A stretch of 64,000 bases of DNA from Shewanella atlantica (GTDB lineage Bacteria; Pseudomonadota; Gammaproteobacteria; Enterobacterales; Shewanellaceae), in the NCBI RefSeq assembly GCF_003966265.1, contig NZ_RXNV01000001.1:496001-560000 (forward strand). Reading direction: 5' to 3'. The position numbers and the translations under genes were made by a program. Positions 44,441-52,534 of the stretch are shown one piece after another (the stretch's first letter is position 1; every line of letters starts with the position of its first letter). Under the pieces are notes generated by a model. The model was not told the DNA's origin. It saw only the letters and a list, made by a program, of their open reading frames with translations, and ran no database searches.

Positions 44441-45163
44441 ATGGTAATAATGAGCAAAGTAACTATGAATGCCGCTGAAATAACCGCTCACTTTTTGGAG
44501 CTGGGTGATCCCCATATTGCCCGACACGCTCAAGGTTTCTTTAAAACCGCTCCAGGAGAGTACGGCGCCGGAGATAAGTTTATCGGTATCAGAGTGCCAG
44601 TCATCCGTTCCCAAGTTAAGGCCCTGTCACCTCTGGCCCTCGATACCATTACCGAGCTTATTCGCAGTGAATTTCATGAGACCCGCCTGTTCGCCACATT
44701 AGCCTTAGTTGACAACTTTAACAGGGCCGATGAAACAGGCAGAGAGGAGATATACCATCTCTATCTGGCCAATCATGCCTTTATCAACAATTGGGATATC
44801 GTAGACTGCTCGGCCCATAAAATAGTCGGCCCCTATCTGCTCCAACGTTCAAGAAAGCGCTTATATCAACTGGCCAACAGCGGCACACTCTGGCAACGCC
44901 GCGTCGCGGTTATCAGCTGTTTCTGTTTTATCAGGCACGATGATTTCGATGACATACTCAAACTCAGTGAGCTGCTGCTGACAGATCCAGAAGATCTTAT
45001 ACACAAAGCCGTGGGTTGGATGCTCAGAGAGGTAGGTAAGCGAGACCGAGCAAGGTTGGAGGAATTTTTAAATCAACATAATAAGCAGATGCCGAGAGTC
45101 ATGCTCAGATATGCGATAGAGAAATTTCCGACTGAACTTCGTCAGCACTACATGAAAAAGTAA
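44441..45163 (+). CDS. AlkD-like DNA alkylation repair protein
   Basis: A 240-residue HEAT-like repeat protein. The family signature elements are present: GIRVPVIRSQVKAL, NNWDIVDCSAHKIVGPY, LWQRRVAVIS and HKAVGWMLREVGKRD. The Trp, Asp and Arg of those motifs are the AlkD residues that hold and excise cationic alkylpurines such as 3-methyladenine and 7-methylguanine. Several ATGs (44441, 44450, 44465) are possible starts. It is 9 bp from the previous stop and may be co-transcribed with it. Confidence 0.9.
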   Translation: MVIMSKVTMNAAEITAHFLELGDPHIARHAQGFFKTAPGEYGAGDKFIGIRVPVIRSQVKALSPLALDTITELIRSEFHETRLFATLALVDNFNRADETGREEIYHLYLANHAFINNWDIVDCSAHKIVGPYLLQRSRKRLYQLANSGTLWQRRVAVISCFCFIRHDDFDDILKLSELLLTDPEDLIHKAVGWMLREVGKRDRARLEEFLNQHNKQMPRVMLRYAIEKFPTELRQHYMKK

Positions 45164-45209
45164 ACAGACAGCAACCAAACGATAGCTGCCTGTTTCAGAT
45201 AAAAGCTAG

Positions 45210-45935
45210 CTAGTGTTGTTTAAGTAATGCCTGCAGCTCATTCCAACTTTGGTGCTGAGGATGACTTGGTTCATTTAGCTGCGGATACTGCGTCTCTATC
45301 TTAAGAGCAAGCTTTTTAGCCTCACTCCACTGCTTGCTCTCCACCAGCTGTTCTAAATGATTCAATGCTTGCTTGGCACTGATAACCGCTTCACGTTGCG
45401 TCGACTCGTTCATTAACCTTGGCTGTTTTTCAACGGTATCACTAAGTCGGTAAGAGGCTCCCTTCTGGTTCTGTTGCTCAGAAGCTTGCGAAGTCACTTG
45501 CTCGGTAACGGCTCCGTTGATGTCAGCACTCCCCTCGCCAATCTCCCTATCTGGCTCCACCGACATACTTCTTGGTGCAACAGCCTTTAGAGCCTGCTCC
45601 TCACCACCTTGAACATCCACAGGCTCATTCATCTGCATCATCATAGGCATAGCATCATCACGCAATACATCCTGAGGCGCATCGGGATTGATGAGTAGCA
45701 AGGTCACAACCAACATCACCGAGGCTGCAGAAGACAGTGGCCAGCGATACTGACGCCAAAAACTATGTTCCACTCTCACCACATTATCTTTCGCTGCCCC
45801 ATCTGTCGCTTGTTTCGCCATCGCGATGATCTTCTCATCCAGCTCGGGGCCAGGCTGCTCCTGCTTTATCTTTCGATACCATCGCTGAAGTTCTGCGTCG
45901 AACCCGGCAGGTTTATCTGTGTGTTCATCTTTCAT
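45210..45935 (-). CDS. Anti-sigma-factor-like transmembrane protein
   Basis: A 241-residue protein with a cytoplasmic N-terminal part (about 1-65) with helical ELQRWYRKIKQEQ, one TM helix (about 70-85, SSAASVMLVVTLLLI) and a periplasmic tail rich in Gln, Glu and Ser. Its start overlaps the end of the sigma gene by 11 bp. This is the usual architecture and arrangement of a membrane anti-sigma factor, although the zinc-binding HxxxCxxC motif is absent. The C-terminal QWSEAKKLALKIETQYPQ resembles a TPR. Confidence 0.8.
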   Translation of the reverse strand: MKDEHTDKPAGFDAELQRWYRKIKQEQPGPELDEKIIAMAKQATDGAAKDNVVRVEHSFWRQYRWPLSSAASVMLVVTLLLINPDAPQDVLRDDAMPMMMQMNEPVDVQGGEEQALKAVAPRSMSVEPDREIGEGSADINGAVTEQVTSQASEQQNQKGASYRLSDTVEKQPRLMNESTQREAVISAKQALNHLEQLVESKQWSEAKKLALKIETQYPQLNEPSHPQHQSWNELQALLKQH

Positions 45936-46539
45936 TGTCGACCTCCTGCCATTTATTCATCACACACTCTTTCAGTGCTTTATTTGCGTATCGAATCCGG
46001 CTTTTTGTCGCCTCAAGTGTCACGTCTACAATCTCTGCTATAGCGCCAGCGGTAAACCCCGCCTCCATGCTGAGTAAAAATGTCTCTTTTTGCACCGTGG
46101 GCAACAAGTCGATACACCGTTTAAGCAGCTTGGCTTTGATATTCTCCTCCATGGCGTTATCGGGAGAAAATTGATCCGAGGGCATCAGGTTGTCACACTC
46201 TTGCTCTTCACTGAAGGTATCACTGAACAGATCGACCGGCTTCACAGCCCGGACATGATCTATCAACAAATTATGTGCGATACGATATAACCAGGTTGTA
46301 AATTTGGCGCTGGTCTCATAACTCGCAGCCGCCTTTATCACACGGCCCCATGTTTCTTGATACAGATCTTCGGCTAGTTGCTGATCGCCCGTTTGGCGAA
46401 CGAAATAACGATACAAGCCACCTTTATGCTTCAGGTACAGTGATTCAAAAGCCAATGGATCCCCTGCTGCATATTGCAACATCAAACGTTGATCAGCCTC
46501 TGCTTCTGTAGACTTCTCCTGCTCTAACGCTTCAGCCAC
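45925..46539 (-). CDS. RNA polymerase sigma factor, ECF subfamily
   Basis: A 204-residue sigma factor. Region 2 reads FESLYLKHKGGLYRYF, LAEDLYQETWGRVIKAAASY, FTTWLYRIAHNLLIDHVR; region 4 reads RCIDLLPTVQKETFLLSMEAGFT and KSRIRYANKAL. The GTG at 46539 has GGAGAG 6 nt upstream and is preferred to the TTG at 46551. The anti-sigma-like gene follows with overlapping ends. The stimulus is unknown; such pairs often respond to envelope or redox stress. Confidence 0.92.
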   Translation of the reverse strand: MAEALEQEKSTEAEADQRLMLQYAAGDPLAFESLYLKHKGGLYRYFVRQTGDQQLAEDLYQETWGRVIKAAASYETSAKFTTWLYRIAHNLLIDHVRAVKPVDLFSDTFSEEQECDNLMPSDQFSPDNAMEENIKAKLLKRCIDLLPTVQKETFLLSMEAGFTAGAIAEIVDVTLEATKSRIRYANKALKECVMNKWQEVDNER

Positions 46540-46794
46540 GCATCTCTCCAAGCTATCTTCAATTCAGTTCGCTCATCCCGCAACATACGAAGGCAAACAT
46601 AGATTCATTCCTGTTGGAAAGTTTGCCTTCCCGGCACAAATTTGTCTATCTAATACCTATAGATATAAGCCTAACAGAAGTTTACAGCTTGGTTTACCCC
46701 GGTTTTATAGCCAAGGGGTTAATCCGCTTATAGCTATAAACGGCAAAGTATGAAGAAAGGGTTAAACATAGTTCAAATTTCTTGTCACGGCTCA

Positions 46795-46838
46795 TTCAAA
46801 TCTTTGCAATTCAAATCTTTGCAATTCAAATCTTAGTC
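46795..46838. repeat. 15-bp tandem repeat, 2.9 copies
   Basis: TTCAAATCTTTGCAA is repeated at 46795, 46810 and (truncated) 46825. It lies in the divergent region between the sigma gene and dauA. The 15-bp unit differs from the 7-bp arrays. Confidence 0.9.
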
Positions 46839-46904
46839 ATTAATGGCTAGACCAAGCCATAGCCACAGACAACTGTCGCAAATATCAATATTTATCACAC
46901 TATA

Positions 46905-46932
46905 AAAATGTGAGTGCGGCATGTCACATTTT
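46905..46932. promoter_or_regulatory. 9-10-9 inverted repeat upstream of dauA, candidate operator
   Basis: AAAATGTGA and TCACATTTT are perfect arms separated by GTGCGGCATG. CRP half-site sequences are present, but the spacer is 10 rather than 6, so it is not a canonical CRP site. The rest of 46552-47141 shows no gene. Confidence 0.5.
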
Positions 46933-47141
46933 CAAATCACGTTTTGTGCTACTTTTTGCTGATACAAACAGTTCAATTCTCACAATACTTACCAACAACA
47001 TTTAGCAACAATACGTACCAAAGAATATGAATATCACCTGCATCACATAACACCAGCTTCACTGAACACCTGCCTCCCCATGGCTATAGGTGTTTACTGC
47101 TTTACCAACCCATACCCCAACTTCACTCAAGGCGATTAAAC

Positions 47142-48866
47142 GTGCCACACAGAGCCCATCTTTTCTCATTAACACTCGGCCATGCGTTATATCATTCCTG
47201 TATAAAAAATGGCTACCGCTTGAAAAACCTTAAACAGGATATTCTTGCCGGTATCTCGGTCGGGATAATTGCCATACCATTAGCGATGGCACTCGCCATC
47301 GCCAGTGGAGTTCCTCCTCAATACGGCCTTTATACCGCTATTGTGGCAGGCTTTATTATCGCCCTGACCGGCGGTTCCCGATATAGTATTTCCGGCCCCA
47401 CAGCCGCATTTGTTGTCCTGCTTTATCCTATAGCTCAGGAGTTTGGCTTAGCGGGGCTGCTTATGGCTACGGTCATGTCAGGGGTGATCTTAGTGATGAT
47501 GTCTCTGTTAAAGCTTGGCCGTCTCATTCAATATATTCCGGAACCTGTCACACTAGGCTTTACCGGCGGCATAGGTGTGGTCATAGCGGTTCTGCAACTT
47601 AAAGATTTCTTTGGACTTTCGAGCGCTAGCCTTCCGGAACATTTTGCCGATAAGGTTCATACCCTGATATTGGCGATGCCTTCAGCCGATGGGCCCAGCA
47701 CTGTCGTTGCACTAGTCACATTACTGGTCATGCTGATTTGGCCAAAACTAAAGACACAGATCCCGTCCCACCTCCCCGCGATCATAGTAGGTAGTTTACT
47801 GGCCTTACTATTAAACAATTATGGTGCAGAAATTGAGACCATAGGGACGCGTTTTCATTACACATTAGCTGATGGCGGAATGGGTATGGGGATCCCCCCC
47901 TTTCTGCCCACCTTCGAACTCCCCTGGTTACAAAATAGTGCAGATGGCTCTCCACTGGGAATGAGTTGGGGGATGCTTCAGGCGCTGCTTCCCAGCGCCT
48001 TCGCCATCGCTATGCTCGGTGCCATTGAATCACTTTTGTGTGCAGTGGTTTTAGATGGCATGACAGGTAAACGCCATAGTGCAAACAGCGAACTTCTTGG
48101 CCAAGGAATAGGTAATATTATCGCCCCCTTTTTCGGTGGGATCCCCGCAACAGCTGCCATAGCCAGAAGTGCAGCCAACGTAAAAGCCGGAGCCTATAGT
48201 CCGATATCTGGCATCATTCACTCTCTGGTGCTCTTGCTTGGCTTGCTCTCTCTCGCCAACATTCTGGCTTATCTGCCCATGCCGGCGATGGCTTCGCTGC
48301 TCTTAGTCGTGGCCTGGAACATGAGCGAAGCCCCCAAAGCGCTTCATCTGCTCAAATCTGCACCTCGTAGTGACATCATTGTCTTTCTCACCTGTTTCTC
48401 CCTCACAGTGATCTTTGACATGGTAATCGCCATCACCGTAGGAATAGTGTTGGCAGCACTGCTATTTATGAAAGAGATAGCCGAGATGACAAGGCTTTAC
48501 GATATCAGCCAAAATAGAAGATATATCGATAAACCCGTTGCGGACCATTGGCTTGTCTTAAAAATTAACGGGCCACTATTTTTTGCCGCAGCAGACGCTA
48601 TCTTTTCAGAGATAACCCTGCTCGCCAAACACAAGCGGACCGTCGTTCTCTATATGGATGGCGTATCGATTCTCGATGCTGGGGGTTTGGCCGCATTAAA
48701 TAGACTGATAGGAAAGTTAAAACTGACGGGTACACATCTGGTTATTGCAGATCTACAGTTTCAACCAATCAGAACACTGGCAAGAGCCAAGGTGCAACCT
48801 ATCGAGGGCTTACTGTATTTTTATCCGACCTTAAGGGAAGCCTTAGGCACCCATATCAATGAGTAA
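47142..48866 (+). CDS. dauA: C4-dicarboxylate transporter DauA (SulP/SLC26 family)
   Basis: A 574-residue membrane protein with about 12-14 TM segments and a C-terminal STAS domain (about 450-570, WLVLKINGPLFFAAADA, DGVSILDAGGLAAL). The SulP signatures AGISVGIIAIPLAMALAIASG, GGSRYSISGPTAAFVV and AIESLLCAVVLDGMTGKRH closely follow E. coli DauA as remembered. DauA imports succinate and other C4-dicarboxylates aerobically at acid pH. The GTG start at 47142 has AAGG upstream. It is convergent with purE, separated by a bidirectional terminator. Confidence 0.9.
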   Translation: MPHRAHLFSLTLGHALYHSCIKNGYRLKNLKQDILAGISVGIIAIPLAMALAIASGVPPQYGLYTAIVAGFIIALTGGSRYSISGPTAAFVVLLYPIAQEFGLAGLLMATVMSGVILVMMSLLKLGRLIQYIPEPVTLGFTGGIGVVIAVLQLKDFFGLSSASLPEHFADKVHTLILAMPSADGPSTVVALVTLLVMLIWPKLKTQIPSHLPAIIVGSLLALLLNNYGAEIETIGTRFHYTLADGGMGMGIPPFLPTFELPWLQNSADGSPLGMSWGMLQALLPSAFAIAMLGAIESLLCAVVLDGMTGKRHSANSELLGQGIGNIIAPFFGGIPATAAIARSAANVKAGAYSPISGIIHSLVLLLGLLSLANILAYLPMPAMASLLLVVAWNMSEAPKALHLLKSAPRSDIIVFLTCFSLTVIFDMVIAITVGIVLAALLFMKEIAEMTRLYDISQNRRYIDKPVADHWLVLKINGPLFFAAADAIFSEITLLAKHKRTVVLYMDGVSILDAGGLAALNRLIGKLKLTGTHLVIADLQFQPIRTLARAKVQPIEGLLYFYPTLREALGTHINE

Positions 48867-48881
48867 AAACAGCCAATAAAA

Positions 48882-48912
48882 AACGCCATCGAACCTAAGA
48901 TTCGATGGCGTT
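48882..48912. terminator. Bidirectional terminator between dauA and purE
   Basis: AACGCCATCGAA / TTCGATGGCGTT with a 7-nt loop, a perfect 12-bp stem, lies between the two convergent stop codons; A-rich upstream, TTACTT downstream. Confidence 0.9.
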
Positions 48913-48932
48913 ACTTAATCAATTCAATCAGC

Positions 48933-49442
48933 TTAAACGTTAGCTAGCTTCTCTTGAAGCTTGGCATCTTTAGCCTGAACAGCTTCGGCGGATGAAGCGC
49001 GCTCCTCTTTAACTCTCTGGGCTAATACATCATCACCAACGGCAAGCATCTGCGCGGCTAAATAACCTGCGTTTTTCGCTCCGGCACTGCCGATAGCCAC
49101 AGTAGCAACAGGTACGCCGCCAGGCATCATCACTGTTGATAAAAGTGCATCATGACCCTGTAATGGACCACAATCGACAGGTACACCGATAACCGGACGA
49201 GTAGTGATACCGGCAACGGCGCCCGCTAAATGAGCCGCGAGACCAGCAGCACAGATAAAGACCTTACAGCCACGTGCTTCTGCATCAGTAACGTATGCAT
49301 GAGTAGCAGCGGGTGTACGGTGAGCCGATGTGACTTTAGCTTCAAATTGAATATCGAATGTTTTTAGCACATCTAGGGTAGCTTGCATGGTAGGTAGATC
49401 TGAATCAGATCCCATTAACACAGCAACAAATGGTTTGCTCAT
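48933..49442 (-). CDS. purE: N5-carboxyaminoimidazole ribonucleotide mutase PurE
   Basis: A 169-residue enzyme of purine synthesis that moves the carboxylate of N5-CAIR to CAIR. Signature residues: GSDSDLPTMQA (phosphate loop), TSAHRTPAATHA, the active loop AAGLAAHLAGAVAG, and VIGVPVDCGPLQGHDALLS. The loop lacks the GGAAHLPG form of E. coli but is of the class I type. purK is not next to it, in contrast to the usual purEK pair. SD absent or weak. Confidence 0.95.
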   Translation of the reverse strand: MSKPFVAVLMGSDSDLPTMQATLDVLKTFDIQFEAKVTSAHRTPAATHAYVTDAEARGCKVFICAAGLAAHLAGAVAGITTRPVIGVPVDCGPLQGHDALLSTVMMPGGVPVATVAIGSAGAKNAGYLAAQMLAVGDDVLAQRVKEERASSAEAVQAKDAKLQEKLANV

Positions 49443-49940
49443 TTTTATTCCTTATGTAGGGTATTACTTTTATTTTTGTGCGCATTATATACGTAAGCTA
49501 CCTTCTAATGCGAGTTTCAAAAAGAGCGAATTCCAAGTCTTTAAGCTTGGTGTTTTCAATCTTTGACAGCAATTCGAATGTCTACTCCGACAAAAAAGCC
49601 AGAAATACCACTCGTTATGCTTCCTCCTGAAACTGCATATGCGGATGTCTTCACAATATAAATAACGCCTAGAGTAAACGGCTCCCCCAAGCCAGGCCGC
49701 AATTATCACCTAGCAGTTATTACACTGCAAATAACTTATTGATACAGATCTATAACCTTTTAAATCAAGAGTATTTATAAATTGGCATCATCAATGAGAG
49801 GCACCCCACTTTTAAAGCCCCTTTTTTGATTTATTATCACCATAAGGGTAAAAAAATTACTGACAGTCACTTACAATCAGGCAATTTATTTTCCGAACGC
49901 CTAAATAAAGGGCCATTTGAACAAAATTAATGGGTTTAGC
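49443..49940. other. Intergenic divergent promoter region, no gene seen
   Basis: This 498-bp stretch between purE and the GAF-GGDEF gene has no supported coding frame. Short A/T tracts near 49800-49860 suggest the promoter of the GAF-GGDEF gene. No PurR-like ACGCAAACGTTTGCGT palindrome was found for purE. Confidence 0.5.
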
Positions 49941-51179
49941 ATGGATAGAATAACCAAAGTGACAGAGACTGACGGCTTGAAAAAAAAGCAGATAGATAGC
50001 CTAGATCTCAGGTTTCACTTTGCTCTGCTGGGCGGCCCACTACTGCTCTTGATCGTCATCTGGCTATCATTTTTCAATTCCAGTTTTGATAGTGCTTTAC
50101 TGTTGAAGCTGCTTTTGATTTCCAGTATCTACACTCTGGGCTATAGCTTGAGTTACTACTTCCATCAGGGACGACTAAACCGACTGTGGCAGCATCTGCA
50201 ACAGATAGTTCATATCAATGACACTACCTTCGAACTCGTTAATCTGGCCAGTCACTACAAAAATGAGCAGGCATTTTTGGATGCCCTGCTGAAAAAAGCT
50301 GTTAGCAGTATCGAAGGTGCAGAGATGGGAAGTATCATTAGAGTCGACCCAGATAGTCAGCAACTCCACTTCGAATCTGCCGTTGGCATCAATATCGAGA
50401 AGTTACGCAACGTCAAATTTCATCTTCAACAGTCTTTCGAATTCCAATTAACCGATGGACGCTGCGATAGAGTTGTAGTCATTGATAATATGGAGAATAT
50501 TAACTCCCTTAGTTCATTAACCGATGCGGAGCAGGAGATCCTACTGACTGCTCCTGACAGCCCTATCCGCTCTACTCTTTCAAGCCCTATCCAGATTGAT
50601 GGCAAATTGTATGCGATGATCAATTTAGACAGCAGCGCGACAAAAGCCTTTGGGCACTATGACCGAAACCTTGTGAGCATTTTGACTCATGAAGCTGAAA
50701 ACGCTATCGCCTTGTATCAAAAAACACGACAAATCCAGACATTAGCCAACTACGATAGCCTCACCTCTCTCTACAACCGTCAGCGCTTCGAAGCGCGGCT
50801 CGAGAGTTGGACAATCAAGCCTCACTTTAGCAGCTATCTAATACTGATTGATTTAGACAACTTAAAACAGACCAACGACTGTGGCGGCCATCAAGCCGGC
50901 GATGACGCCTTACGGTTATTAGCGCAAGTATTAAAGCGCCACTGGCACGAACATCAACTGGTCGCCCGTTATGGTGGCGATGAGTTTATTGCCATATGCC
51001 ATGGGCCTTTAGAAAAGGTTATGACTGACTTAGCCGAAATTCAACGAGAGTTGGATAGTGAAATGAAAAAGGTTCACTTTAGTTTCGGAGTATCAGAGTA
51101 CACCAACAACTTCCAACAGGCCTTTCGAGTCGCTGATATCGGCATGTATGATCATAAACGCAGTAAGAAATGTGCTTAA
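49941..51179 (+). CDS. Membrane-bound GAF-GGDEF diguanylate cyclase
   Basis: A 412-residue protein. Two TM helices (residues about 25-42 and 51-70) anchor it. A GAF-type domain (about 90-255) with HDRNLVSIL-like closing helix (YDRNLVSILTHEAENAIAL) leads to a GGDEF domain (about 260-410) with ARYGGDEF. The RxxD I-site is not evident. ATG at 49941 with GGG 6 nt upstream is chosen; a TTG at 49917 with AAGGG is possible. A terminator follows. Confidence 0.9.
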   Translation: MDRITKVTETDGLKKKQIDSLDLRFHFALLGGPLLLLIVIWLSFFNSSFDSALLLKLLLISSIYTLGYSLSYYFHQGRLNRLWQHLQQIVHINDTTFELVNLASHYKNEQAFLDALLKKAVSSIEGAEMGSIIRVDPDSQQLHFESAVGINIEKLRNVKFHLQQSFEFQLTDGRCDRVVVIDNMENINSLSSLTDAEQEILLTAPDSPIRSTLSSPIQIDGKLYAMINLDSSATKAFGHYDRNLVSILTHEAENAIALYQKTRQIQTLANYDSLTSLYNRQRFEARLESWTIKPHFSSYLILIDLDNLKQTNDCGGHQAGDDALRLLAQVLKRHWHEHQLVARYGGDEFIAICHGPLEKVMTDLAEIQRELDSEMKKVHFSFGVSEYTNNFQQAFRVADIGMYDHKRSKKCA

Positions 51180-51247
51180 CGATCTCATCCCTAATACGGC
51201 TGGAATGAATATCACTTTAGCGTAGCGGGACTCTTGAAGGTAATAAA

Positions 51248-51270
51248 AAGCCCCGATTCGTTCGGGGCTT
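51248..51270. terminator. Bidirectional terminator
   Basis: Stem AAGCCCCGA / TCGGGGCTT with a 5-nt loop and an AAAA approach, between the GAF-GGDEF gene and the SLT lipoprotein gene that converge here. Confidence 0.85.
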
Positions 51271-51308
51271 AGCCGCTTAGTTTTAAAAGCGGGCGATAAC
51301 AGAAAACG

Positions 51309-51926
51309 CTAACCAAAGAACAAACGCCATAACCAGGATGAATCCAGATCTTCCTGACAAGTACGATACTGCGCCGCATAGCGCTTAGACCTGTCATCGA
51401 CTTTTTTGGCTACTTTAATCAACCAGGCTTTCTGGTTATATGTTTTACGCTTATAACCGCCCCAGCCTTCATGATAATTCAGGTACTGATTTCTAGCGTC
51501 CCATTTCGAAACACCGTTGATCTTGTGAGTTTTATAGATAAACCAACCCATAAAATCCATCGCATCATCAAAATTGCTTCGACTGGACCAGGAGTTACCC
51601 GTCTCTTTGACATAATCATCCCATGTCATTGTCTTTGCCTGGGCATAACCATAGGCATCACTGGCACGCCCTATCGGGATAAAACCAAGGAAATACTCCA
51701 TTGGAGGCGCGGCATTATGTTTGAAAGAGCTCTCCTGATACATCATAGCCAGAGGGACATGCACCGGCACGCCCCACTTCTCTTGAGTATTCTTGGCGGC
51801 TTTATACCAGGAGCGATTCTCTTTATAGATAGAGCATAGATTTTCGGGTTCTTTAGGAGGAGAGGTAGCGCACCCCGAAAGAAACAGCGCTAAACAAGCT
51901 GAAATTAAAATCGAATACAATTTCAT
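51309..51926 (-). CDS. Lipoprotein with SLT (lytic transglycosylase-like) domain
   Basis: A 205-residue lipoprotein with signal MKLYSILISACLALFLSGC (Cys19 acylated). An SLT-like lysozyme fold follows: the catalytic Glu is in MMYQESSFKH, then DAYGYAQAKTMTWDDY, and NQYLNYHEGWGGYKR. It would cleave peptidoglycan glycan strands at the outer membrane. It fits the small family usually annotated as transglycosylase SLT domain lipoproteins. The start at 51926 is a choice between nearby possibilities. Confidence 0.87.
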   Translation of the reverse strand: MKLYSILISACLALFLSGCATSPPKEPENLCSIYKENRSWYKAAKNTQEKWGVPVHVPLAMMYQESSFKHNAAPPMEYFLGFIPIGRASDAYGYAQAKTMTWDDYVKETGNSWSSRSNFDDAMDFMGWFIYKTHKINGVSKWDARNQYLNYHEGWGGYKRKTYNQKAWLIKVAKKVDDRSKRYAAQYRTCQEDLDSSWLWRLFFG

Positions 51927-52093
51927 ATGTGCAGAGACCAAAGAGCAAAAATTATCAAAGCACTAGTGTCACATTGATAGAAAAAAGAAGCAATTAACAG
52001 ATCAGAAAAACGGGAAGGAGTAACGATAAAGGGGAATACAGACAGATAAAGCATCATGGCTAACGATTATTGCAGCTAACAATATAATATCTC

Positions 52094-52534
52094 TCACTCA
52101 AGCTGGGATAACTCGCATTCATGCTCCTCCTGAAGCCAGACTTCCGGCTGCCAGAATCCGGTATCATTGCCACGATAGCGTTTGTCGGTATTAAACTTAG
52201 CACCGAGATGATAGCGTTGCTCAGCTTCAACGGTTATAGAGAGCGTTTTTGGCGTTCTTGCGGCAAGTTTTACTTTCAGCGATGGCGAACTAATCAACTC
52301 TGCAAGAGTAAACTCGTATACTCCGGGAGAGAGTTGATAGTTAGGTTTAGAGATCACAGGTTTACCATTGAGATGGGTAACCACAACACGATAAAGGTCC
52401 TGATTGGCATCCGGCTCAAGGTAGCCCGAAACTATGCCACATTGCAGAGCGCTATCTGGCTGTGAAGCACAGCCAGATAACAGTAAAAAGCTAGTGAGCA
52501 GGAGTAATATACGCCTTGAGAAGCGGAGGCTCAT
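52094..52534 (-). CDS. Lipoprotein, function unknown
   Basis: A 146-residue lipoprotein with signal peptide ending in LLLSGC. The rest has beta-strand-like segments (YRVVVTHLNGKPV, GVYEFTLAEL, TLSITVEAEQRYHLGAKFN). The RYHLGAKF pattern with two C-terminal cysteines resembles proteins that accompany gshA in Shewanella. It overlaps the gshA stop by 4 bp (ATGA), so translation is coupled to gshA. No established function. Confidence 0.8.
   Translation of the reverse strand: MSLRFSRRILLLLTSFLLLSGCASQPDSALQCGIVSGYLEPDANQDLYRVVVTHLNGKPVISKPNYQLSPGVYEFTLAELISSPSLKVKLAARTPKTLSITVEAEQRYHLGAKFNTDKRYRGNDTGFWQPEVWLQEEHECELSQLE

Noticed and set aside
46905..46932. Canonical CRP site upstream of dauA
   Set aside because: Half-sites are 10 bp apart instead of 6; listed only as an inverted repeat.
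48933..49442. Class II PurE (AIR carboxylase)
   Set aside because: The AAHLAG loop and VIGVP motif fit class I-type sequences better than the class II pattern.
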